Assembly (NCBI GenBank): GCA_022606425.2
Contig: JAHDVF020000237.1
Location: 558,001 to 622,000 of the forward strand
Length of the DNA: 64,000 bases
Direction of reading: 5' to 3'
Source: Lepidostoma basale
Taxonomy: Eukaryota > Arthropoda > Insecta > Trichoptera > Lepidostomatidae
Shown piece by piece: positions 31,201-43,200 of this stretch (the first letter of the stretch is position 1; each line of letters starts with the position of its first letter). Both the position numbers and the translations under genes were made by a program. The notes below the pieces were generated by a model. The model was given only the letters and a program-made list of their open reading frames with translations. It had not been told where the DNA came from and did no database searches.

Positions 31201-34200
31201 TTTCCAATATTCAACTTTATATCCGGCAATGGCAACGATAGGACCACGTCTTCTGTTGTGTATTGCAGTATTGCCTTTAGAGAGACACTCCGTGATACCG
31301 TGAACAACGGTTTATCCATTACGGCAACCATTGTCACGGCTGATTTAGATTGTAATGCTACCCTTGATTTTTTAACCCAATATGGTGGCATTTTTGTTGC
31401 TTCATAAATATGCGTGTCGTAAACAAATACATCATTTTCACTGCTCTTCACGAACAAATCTATATCATTAATGGACCTGAAATTAAATTAATTAAATTAG
31501 TTCATATTAATTTTATTATATAATATATAAAATAATAGTTAGATGTACATACAATATTGTATGATAAACAATATTCGATTGGGCCGAGATAACCAAACCG
31601 CAGAGCTAAAAAGAAGAATTGAACTAAGCTGGGCAGCTTTCGGAAACATGGGTTATGAAAAATACCGATCAGCCTGAAACGAAAAGTCTATGAGGCCCGT
31701 GTTCTGCCAGTTGGTACTTATTGTCTTGAAACTGTTACATTGTCCAAACAAAGTACTGAGAAACTACAAGTGACCCAAAGAGCCATGGAAAGAGCCATGT
31801 TAGGAATAAGCCTAAGAAACAGAGTCAGAAACGATACGGTGAGAGAAAAAACAAAGGTCACTGACATCATCCACCAGATGGCGACAGGTCACGTAGCCAG
31901 AAGCTCAGATGAAAAGTGGACAAGAAGACTGCTGACTTTGAGACCGTGGACGGCAAAGAGAAGTGCAGGGCGACCGCAACTACGATGGAAGGATGATCTG
32001 AACAGACACATCGGAATAACCTGGATGCAGTCTGCCCAGGACAGAGTGACATGGAAGCGAATGGAGGAGGCCTTTGTATAGGAGTGGACGGGAATAGGTT
32101 GAGGAAGAAGAAGAAATAATGAAAATTACATTTTTAAAGATAGCCCTGCCATCTAGTGACAAGATAATAAAACACACATTAAACCAGAGACGTATGTGCC
32201 CACTAAACGATAAATATAATAAATGTTAGATATGTGTACATCCCAGAATAACTGAGAATGGATCTTGCAAAAAATACCCATTACACAAAACATATTTAAT
32301 AGATTTGTTTAAATGCATATTTTTATTTCTATTGTAAACAAAACACAAATTAAAAAACCTTTGAAATATGGAAGTATATGAGAATGCTTAAGATACCATG
32401 GACAATAAAAATGACAAATGAAGTAGCATTGAGACGCATTTCATTTATTTATTTAAACATATTAAATGCATCACAGTACTTCATTCTAATATGTCAATGA
32501 TGCATAATATTATTAACAAAAAGTTACACACCATAGTTAATAATACATAATGAAATAATATGATGAACTCACAGTTAAAACAATAATAGAGACATCATCT
32601 TCCTCAAGTCAACTACACTATCACAAAATACATTGACCTCCGAGGTGACACGAAATTGCTCTACCTACCTACCGAATTGTGGGAGATAAAACAATATGTG
32701 GCCCCTTTATCGAAGCTACATCACTTAGGATTTCTGAGTTGTGTATACAACCGCCCAATCAGTGGAAAGAAGTGAACACCCAAGTGAATTTATCGCCTTC
32801 TCCAGAGTGACTGGTAGCCCCTAGCATGCCTAACAAGAAATCAGTCGGAAAGAGCCATGGGTAATATCCATACTCCTTAAGATAGAGGCATCGCAGAAAT
32901 TTCTTCTGCACCCTCTCCACCATCAGGGAATATCGAACCTCATGCGTGAGTATGGATCGTCAGCTGCTCATTTCAATAAAAATAAGAAAAACTGCAACCC
33001 ATTCACAACCTAAAGTATCATTTACTGCCGCTGATAATTGAGGGTTAGATCGAGGGAAGATGAGGCATGGAATGCAGAATATCATGGCCGGGAAACATCA
33101 GACAGTGGAGTGGATTACTGACCGTCGACAGCCTCATATACGCTTTGGGGGACAAGAGTAGAATGGAGCAAATGGTTGCAAAAATCCAGTAATGGATATG
33201 CCAAAAAAGATTTTTTTAAACACGTTTTTGTATAATCAGAGATTAAAAATTATTTAAAAAGATAAAATTTTTATAATGTTTTGCATTACAATGTGAGGTA
33301 TCTGTTTTTTGATCACTGGTAAACAGAATCAAACATCTGAAGTGCGGGACAGAGAAAATTTACACAGGTGTTCGTAGAGGTAACGAATGTATTCAAATCT
33401 TCATCTTTAAAGGTTAACACTTTAGTAACTGTATTTAAAAACTGTATATTAAGCATAAACATTGTTCAATGGCATTAACAAGAAATGTTTTCCCAACCAA
33501 TGACAGGTCATAAGTCCGGTAAGCGCCTCGACCACCATATTCTGTTCCCAGAAAACAATCTACATCTTCGTCTCTATTGAGATACAATTAATCCTTATAA
33601 AAAAAATTTTAAAATTATCCGCAATGGGTAAAATTCAGTATTTGTATACATTCAAAATGTTTTATAAATTTCAATTTCTTTGTAGAATTTCATTGTAAAA
33701 AAACTGATACAAAAAAAAATTAAAATACATATATTTTTTCTTCCACTTCTACAAATTAGTTCTTAAGTTTTCACTAGTTATTTAGCTCGCTTCTAACTTC
33801 TAGCAGTGAGCTGAACAGTTAGTGATGCAGCGATTCAGAAGATGGCAGCGAGCTGCCTAAACCAGTTTAAACTAAATAACAAGTGGAATTAAACTAAATA
33901 TATATCATAAAGATACTTTCAAGTTAAGACTTTAAACTCTACAAATTTATTTGTCTTTTTCTTTTTTATATACTTTGTATATACAACACTAACTTTAAAA
34001 TTATTAATATTACATTTTAGACATGTTTCCGACAACCGGTCCTTCCTCAGTGATATTATGAAGAAACATATTTAAAATTGTTTACAAATATGATCAGTTT
34101 TGACAGATGTTATAAAGATTTACGTTCCAAAATAAATCTTTATAACATCTGTCAAAACTGATCTTATTTGTAAACAATTTTATAATATTCTCTATATGTA

Positions 34201-37200
34201 TCTTTATAATATCACTGAGGAAGGACCGGTTGTCCGAAACATGTCTGATATGTAATTTTAATTTTTTTTAAAGTTAGTGTTGTATATATTATACAAATTA
34301 TATAAAAAAGAAAAAGACAAATAAAACATCTTCACAAAGTGTGGCGAACATAGAAGAAAATCTACAAATTAGTAAGTATTATAATTATTAAGAAAAAATA
34401 AGTTAATCCAATAATACTTATATTTCATTATGAGATCATAATAATTGTGTGCTACTCATAAAGAAGTAAAGAGCGATACACCTTGAGCATTTCCCTTGGT
34501 ATTTTTCGACTCTGTACATATATTTTTAAAAATATGTAAATAGACAAAAAAATAATTGATTTATCAATGCACAAAAGTGTTAAGTAAAGAAATAAATTTT
34601 GGTAAAATCGAACGCGTTTGGGCATGCAATTCAATTATCAAAGAGTGTAGTTTTTGGTGTCATGTTCTGTTGTGCTTTCCGTCTAACCTACATTCAATTT
34701 TACATTATATTAGAATAAAATAACACATTTGTGCTGATTTAGCATAAATATAAACTGTGTCCAATACTGATAAATAGTGAAAAGCATTGAATTGCAAAAA
34801 TAATAGCACTATTAATCATCACAACATATGTTACAAATTGTGAAGTAAGGCAAAATACTGATATCTTCTTCTTTTTCTTCTTCCTCAACTTCGCTGCTGG
34901 ATATAGGCATCTTCAAAAGGTTTCACTCACTATTCTTATCCGCTGTTTACCAGCTATCGGCTATTTATATAAGTAATTATATGAATTAAATCAAGTAAAA
35001 CCATTAAACAATCGCGTTTATTATTATATATTAGGTGTATAACTTTGCTTCCGCCGTTTTTTTCCGAAATTCGAGGCTTTATTGTAAAAAACTGGTTATA
35101 CATTTATGATTCAAAGTATTGTTCATCGCTGGCCACTACTTTCTCCCATCTTTCGGGCAGCATACGAATCCCGTGTTGAAAAAACTGGTCATCTTTTGAA
35201 GCGATCCACGAATCGATCCAATTTTTTACTTCTTCATAAGACCGAAAGTGCTGGTCAGCTAGGCCGTGTGCCATTGATCGAAACAAGTAATAGTCAGAGG
35301 GAGCAACGTCTGGAGAATACGGCGGGTGGGGTAAGACTTCCCATTTCAAAGTTTCCAAGTATGTCTTGACCACTTTCGCAACATGGGGTCGAGCATTGTC
35401 ATGCTGTAAAATCACTTTATCATGTCTCTCGTTGTATTGCGGCCGTTTGTCTTTCAATGCTCGGCTCAAACGCATTAATTGCGTTCGATAACGATCGCCT
35501 GTGATTGTTTCAGTCGGTTTTAACAACTCATAATACACTACGCCGAGCTGGTCCCACCAAATACTGAGCATAACCTTGGAACCGTGAATATTCGGTTTGG
35601 CCGTCGACGTGGAAGCATGGCCGGGATATCCCCATGATTTTCTGCGCTTGGGATTATCGTAATGAACCCATTTCTCGTCCCCAGTCACAATGCGATGCAG
35701 AAATCCCTTCCGTCTTTGCCTTGCAAGCAACTGTTCACAAACACACAAACGCCGTTCAACACCTCTCGGCTTCAACTCGTACGGCACCGCTACTGCCATC
35801 TATTGCAAAACGGCGGAAGCAAAGTTATACACCTAATACAATAATTAAAATCTTAAAGTTGTCATCGCAAACAAAAGCCTATCTAAAAAAGCTAAGATGG
35901 CAGTGCACAATGGTGTTCTTGTGCCGACCCTTATGTATGGAAGTGAAGCATGGAACTGAAAACGTGGCACGATCAATTATTAAATGTCGGTCACGTGAGG
36001 AGTCGGAGAAATCGACATGCGTGCATGACAAGATGTATGAATGTGGAGGATGCGAGGAAAGTATGTCAGGACAGAACAGTGTGGCGTTCCATTCTTTCTG
36101 CGTACCCCTCCGGAGAGATGGCGTGATGGTTAGTTAGTTAAATCTAACTAAGTAACTGCGTAGATTTTCACGGTTGGCAGCAATATGTTTTGTGTGATTT
36201 TGAGAAATAACGTGTGATTTCTCCTTCTCGACTGACGTTTTGGAGATCGTTGCAGTCTTCAGGGTAATGTGGTGGTAGAGATGACTTGGCTTCACTGCAT
36301 TCTTATTTATAACAAGTTGAACCACCAATTACTGATAATTTATAACCGGTTTTGATATCATCATCAACAAAGCAATGACTTTAAAATTTTAATTCGGTGG
36401 ATACCAGGCAAAAAGATACATTTTTATTGTTTCAAATGAAATAACAAAATGTTTAGTTTACCAATATTCTTCACATATTTCATACATATAAGCGTCTCTT
36501 AGGTGATCTTTGCAGTTTCTGTCCTCCTTCTGTTCCTTCGCCAATGGTAATAGCAGGTCCAGGTGCCTGATGTTATATGCCTATCTCTTTAAAAATTTAA
36601 GTTATGAAATATATGGACTAAGATATTGATTTGAGTACTGCAGGTATGCTTAATTGAAAGACTTGGCTGTAAAGACTTGAGTGTGATCTATTATGCACTT
36701 AAGATTGAACAGTTGACTCTTTTTCTTTAAGTATCAATCCTAGGGATTGGTTTGCAGCACAGTCTAACTAACATCTTTGCTGTTTCTTGGGATGCCACTT
36801 GTTAGCTTTAATGTTTTCTGTTCTTCTCTTATTTGTATACAACAGATTATTTTAACCCAATTACTGTATACTCAGTGAGTTTCTGAATGTATTTATCTAT
36901 TATCGGGATACCCGATTCCCAATTTGAAGTGCAGTCATCGCCACCATCACCAAGCGTTCATCGCATAGTTCAATCTAATGTTTAGATTCAACTATTTACA
37001 CTCAAGTTTGAATATTTTGGAATCAATATAACTAACTAACTGACCATCACCTCCGAAAGGGTAGGCAGAATGAATGGACTGTCACACTTTAACCGATGCG
37101 GCATTCCATCCTTCGCCCTCGCGAGAGATGCGGTATGATGGGTTGTGAACCTCATCGTCACCAATAGGCATCTCCCGCATACACTTGGATTGTCCAACAT

Positions 37201-40200
37201 CCACAAAATAAATCTAAAACAAATAATATAAAATACGATGATATAAAATAAAACGACAAAATAAAAATAATTTAACACATAATGTTCTTTTATACAATTA
37301 CAATATATACATTTAAATAATTATGAAATTAAATAAGCGCAATGGCTTTTCAAAGATACTAATTAAAAACTGGCATGGGTGTAGGGTTAGGAAAAATAAT
37401 AAAGGAAATAATAGATCCAAGAAAAACAGTTTGAAATAGTGTGAAAACAATGCTGTTGGTGTATAGTAAATATACGGGCAAGTTCCCAGTTGATCGGTTC
37501 GTGTTCACAATGTGCATCTCTCTGGCCTGCATGGTCGTGTTGCTGTATATCGCCATTGTGCAGAGCATCGCACGACAGCCCAAGGAAGACTACATTGATG
37601 ATGAAGAGTTTCTCAATGTTAATGTAAGTCTGCATCAATTAATCATTGCTTTCAAATCTTTTTCAGAGTCCTCACGTTTTGGAGCAAAGACAGTTCCCAT
37701 TCCACAGCAAGAATGAATGGCTTTTTCTTGCAAATGTCGTTAGGAAAAGCAATCTGAATGTTAAATTACAGCATATTGGATACAGATAGAAATCTTTCAC
37801 TCTATGATAGAATAAGGAATTCAAGGATAAGATATTGTATTTATTGTTTCTCGAACAATGATGTAAAACTCCATATTAAATAATTAATATGAATGAAAAC
37901 ATCTGTTTTCTAGAAGTTTCATTATATTTTATGTGAATGACATGTTTCGCCTGTCCATGGCATTATCAAATGTAGCTACAAGTCAAATGTGGCTACATTT
38001 GATAATGTCTTAGACATGTCATTAAAATAAAATACATATAATAAAAGATCTAGAAAACAGACGTTTTCATTTGTATTAATTATTGAGAAGATATTGATAT
38101 GCACATGTGAGAAGAATGGATTCATCCAGACTCCCTCTCGTTATGGTGCATGCCCAATCCCAAGGTAGACAACCCCCGGAAGACCATCAAAAAGATGGAT
38201 CAACAGCTAGGAGTTGATTTCGCAAGAGGCCAAACTTTCCTAAGAAACAGACCACAAGGCCTACACTAAGAAGAATAGAGAAGGATACAAATATGTTTTA
38301 ACTTCAGTGAAACAGTGTTTATACGTAATATTCAATCATTACTACATATAGCATTGATACCAGAGCGGACACCACAAGAACGAAGGCTAAAGTGCGGGTG
38401 GCAGAGATGCGGACGCTGAGGATAATAGCAGAAAAGAAATTTCTAGATAGGGTGAGGAACAAGTCTATCCGCGGAATCTGCAAGGTGTCGTGAGATGGAG
38501 CAGATAACGCAGAAGATACTGGAATGCGCATGTGCAGAGGATGGATCCCACCAGAATCTCACCCGCTGTGGCAAATCAGATTCCTGCCAGCTACCATCCC
38601 CCCGGAAGACCACCAAAGAGGAGGGACAGCTGGGAGTCAACCTCCCAAGAGAGGCCAGCCTGATTTCAGGAACAGACCAAAGGTCTAAAAGAATAAGAAG
38701 AAGATATTTGAACTGTTTTATTCATCATATCAGCTTCTCTCTCCTGTTTTATGGACATGAAAGTTAGACATTTGACATTATCACGGATAACCGGTTTCAA
38801 AATAAACCTTTACAGGCGAATGTTGTGCATCTCGTGGAGAGATATCAGGACAAATGTTGATCTTATTTTAATGATGAATCATTGATCGGCTGGCTCTCAT
38901 ATCCGAGGAAGACTGTCCTTTACTGATTTGAAAAAAATGACATTTTATCACCTCTACCCCCTGCACAAGGATACCACAGCAGATGACCTTATCAAATACC
39001 TTACCTCGATTGTCAGTACGGCCGCATTCAAGGTCTTCAAAATCAAGTCGAGGGGAGATTATGCCTCGTTCAAATTGGGTATACCTTCAGAAATTGTTGG
39101 TGAAGTTTTAAAGCCCTGTCATTGGCCACGTCATTCATATGTTAAGGAATGGGATAATAGGGTGGTAACTCCGCACTTGCCTAAAGTCAAATGACTAGAC
39201 ACAAGCGAGGCCAGTATTGTTCCCCCTGTTTCTTGTTCCTCTTCATTAAAATGTTTTTATCAAAACGCACGAGGGTTAAATACCAAATGCACCGAGTTTT
39301 ACAATGAGGTAGCAGGATGTGATTTTGATATAATATGTTTGACCGAGACGTGGCTTAGTGATAGCGTTTTAAGCTCGGAACTATTCACGTCGGATTTTAT
39401 TGTGTTTAGGAGAGATCGCGCGTCCTCTTGTAGTGCTCACAGGCAGGGTGGGGGGTGTTTGTTGGCCGTGAGACACGGACAATCTATGGATATCCAGAGA
39501 TTTTCTATGTTGGAAACGGTCAATGAAGATCTTTGGCTTAAGCTCACATATAGAGGTACGATAGTTTACATATGCGTAATATATTTTCCTCCTCAGAGTT
39601 CTTTAGAGTCTTATAGATTATTTTTTAATAAGATTCTTTGTAATCTGCTAATAATTGGGGATAAGCGTGTCATTTTACTGGGCGATTTTAATTTGTACTC
39701 GGCACAGAGCAGGGATGTCGATGAGGAGATCTCTTTTATGTGTTCGGTGCTGGGACTCGTCCAGTGCAATGGCATTCTGAATACCAAACAAAGAATACTT
39801 GATTTAATATTTTCGACAGTTCCGGTATCCGTTTCTCGAGACGAATCTCCCCTCACGAAAGAGGACTCTTACCATCCTGCATTAAATTTTGACTTAATTA
39901 TAGAGACTTCAAGACCACATTCTAGGGTCCCTACTGCGGACACGGTATCATGGAGGGGCTGGAATTTTTCCAATGGTGATTTCAGTTTCCTCTATGATGC
40001 ACTTTTTCAGGCAAACTGGGATCAACTTCGCTCTATAACAGACGTGAATGAGGCCGTACAAGTTTTTTATGACATTGTATATTCTTGTTTTGATGATTGC
40101 TTCCCTAGGAAACCCCCGGCTACCACTAATAGACGATATCCGAGGTGGTTCACTCGAGATATTATCAGTGACATCAGAATGAAACATAGTTACCACAAAA

Positions 40201-43200
40201 AGTGGAAGTCTTCTGGTAATTCACATTACTACACTCTCTTTAGTAGTCTTCGAGCTACGGTAAAATGTAAAATGAGATCTTCTTTCAAATCATATATATC
40301 CAACATTGGAGCCGATATTTTGAGAAATCCCAATGATTTTTGGAAATATATAGACTCCAAACGCCATGATGGTGGTGTTATTGATACAATGACGTGGCAA
40401 GGTCAAGAGGTTCACAATAGAGAAGTTGTGAATGCATTCGCTGAACATTTTAAATCTGTGTTCAGTACTCCATCAAATGAGGCAGTCCATGCTGATTCGC
40501 AGAATACGACTCAGGGCGCTCAAGATATTTCCATAGATTTTTTCAGTGAATGTGAAGTCTTCAAGGCTATTAATCAACTCAAAAACACGAATTCATTAGG
40601 TCCAGATTTTGTTCCAACCTTTATATTAAAAGGTTGCAACCACATTTTCAAAAAACCACTGTCCATTATATTTAATCGATCGCTACAAACGGGTGTCTTT
40701 CCGGAACTTTGGAAGATTTCTAAAATCTCTCCAGTTTTCAAGAAGGGCACAAAATCATGTGTTGAAAATTATCGACCAGTAGCAATTTTATCTACACCTG
40801 CGAAGGTATTTGAGGCGTTAATACATCATTTTATTAACCCAAAGATAGAACCATTCATAATTAATGAACAGCATGGATTCAGATCAGGGCGTTCAACCAT
40901 TACAAATTTGATGGTATTTACGAACTTTGTCACTAAGTGCCTTGATAAAGGTGCACAAGTCGACTGCTCGTATAGCGATTTTTCAAAAGCGTTTGATAAG
41001 GTGGACCACCAACTTTTGCTTCGAAAGCTTCAAAGGATTGGCTTTAGTGACAATCTGCTCAAGCTTTTCTCTAGCTATCTAACATCTCGAAAACAATATG
41101 TGTCATATGGACTTTTTCAGTCTTCAGCCTTTCACACCTCATCAGGGGTGCCACAAGGGTCTAATTTAGGACCATTGCTTTTCACAATATTCATAAATGA
41201 TATTTCTAACGAAATAAAGTTTTCAAATTTTTTATTATTTGCTGATGACATAAAAGTTTTCTCTGAAATAGAGAATCCCTCAGATTGCTTGAAGCTTCAG
41301 TGTGACATTCAGAGCATAACCCAATGGAGTAAACGTAACAAATTATTCTTCAACGTCTCCAAGTGCTTTGTTATGTCATACACACGGGCATCGAAAACAT
41401 TATACTTTCGCTATCTTATGGATGGGGTACAGCTTGAAAGAGCTTCTACATCCAGAGATCTCGGTGTTCTGTTCGATGCTCAATTATCGTTCAATCTTCA
41501 CATAGTTGCTCTATGTAATAGTTCCATTAAAATGCTTGGATTTGTTTTCAGGAATGCCAAGATATTTTCGAACACACAGGTACTTCGGGTGTTGTATAAT
41601 TCCCTGGTAAGAAGTCGGCTGGAATATAGTTCCGTTATTTGGTCACCGCCTGGGATCCGATATTCTCTGATGGTGGAGCGAGTGCAGAAAAAATTTCTGC
41701 GCTTTCTTTACCTCAGGGAGCGCGGTTATTACCCGTGGCTCTTTCCGACTGAATTCTTGCTAGGTATGCTAAGCTACCAATCATTGGAGAGAAGGAGGAA
41801 CATTCACTTGGGAGTTCACTTCTTTCAGCTGATTGGCGGCCGTATACAGAACTCGGATGTCCTGAGTGATGTAGGTCTATTTGTCCCTGATAATTACCTT
41901 CGTCAAAGACAGCACAGATTGTTTTATTTGCCACGCTGCAGAACCAACCTGCCAATGGTAATGCCTGTGGGTAGGGCAATCTTATTGCTTAATCGGATCG
42001 CCTCGGAGGTCGACATATTTCGTGATAGTGTGAGTTGCCTCAGGGATGCAATATCAATGTTATGATTTTTTCTTACTCTTAAGCTTAATTTTTATTTTTT
42101 TAATGCTTCTCTGTTTATAATGTAATTGCAAACGATTTGGAATTGTATGTCTGTAATGTTTGTGATTATTATCAAAATAAATGAAATGAAATGAAATGAA
42201 ATGAAATTTTGGTTCTCATATGCCTGTAGATATTCAACATCTATTGGCCCCAAACAGTGTCAAATGGCGTTCTCTGGACCATGGCAGGCAAAAAGCCAAT
42301 TAGAGAACGCAACTTTATAAGAGATCGTGAGAATTAGAGAGAGATATTAGAGAGAAATCAAAATGAGAGAATGGCAGTGGATCGGTCACACTCTGAGACG
42401 GAACCCAGCCTACATCGCTTAGGGCCCACTAGACTGGTCCCCTATGGGGGGAAAAAGAAAGCAAGGCACACCTAGAGCCACCTGGGGAAGAACCCTGCAG
42501 GACGAGGTTAAGGCAGCAGGCCTCACTTGTGATGATGTTAGGTATCAGGCATGCGATAGAGTCGGGTGGAGAAGGTTCCTTGTGTCCCTATGCACCACAG
42601 AGGTGTGACTGGACAAAAAGAGAAAGAGATGCCCGAAAAGTCCAATCATGGACTCAAACACTCTGGGGCATCTAGAGCAGGTGAAGACGTTGGCAGTGGA
42701 ATCAATGATCTCCCCTTCCGTCTCTTCCTCCTGTGTACGGCGTCGTGTCGTAATTTTCCAAGGATGAATGCAGAAGAGATAAAATAATTTGGAATCATCC
42801 AGCATAGTAACTGATTTGAGATTTTGCACTTAATTATGTAGGGAAATATTGTAGGAAAGAAATTAGTTGAACAAGTACAGAACTCTTGTCTGACGCACAT
42901 AGGAAGATTATTGGATCAACATTGTTACATCTTGTACATTTACTTTCTGTCACCTAAACCAGGAAACAACTATCATGAAAAGAAATGCATATTTTTAAAA
43001 AAGCAACAGAGGTTTTTATAATGGTTTGCAGTTGTCGCTTATTATAAGTTTCTTTAAAGCATTTTCATTTTCTTTAAAGAACTTAAAGGTATAAATGCTG
43101 GTGCTAAGATGAGTGATCTGTCTGTAAACTGTCTGCTTTACGCGGACGATGCCGTTCTCGTTGCGGATAGTGCGGACGAATTACAAGTCTTGGTGTCGAG

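Larger units (their letters stand above)
38886..42208 (+). mobile_element. Jockey-like non-LTR retrotransposon, 5'-truncated, long open ORF2
   Basis: The element copies itself through RNA by target-primed reverse transcription. It carries the end of ORF1 (38886-39194), an uninterrupted ORF2 (39195-42065) and a short 3' UTR ending in about five AAATG repeats (42178-42208). It lies in sense orientation in intron 1 of the sulfotransferase gene. The 5' end is lost, since a normal ORF1 would be several hundred codons. The clean reading frame suggests a young insertion. Fragments of related elements occur at 9035, 16990, 23560, 30650, 32600 and 45440. Confidence 0.88.

Noticed and set aside
35104..35799. 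A domesticated mariner gene
   Set aside because: Both inverted ends and the TA duplication are intact, so it is an ordinary deleted element rather than an exapted gene.
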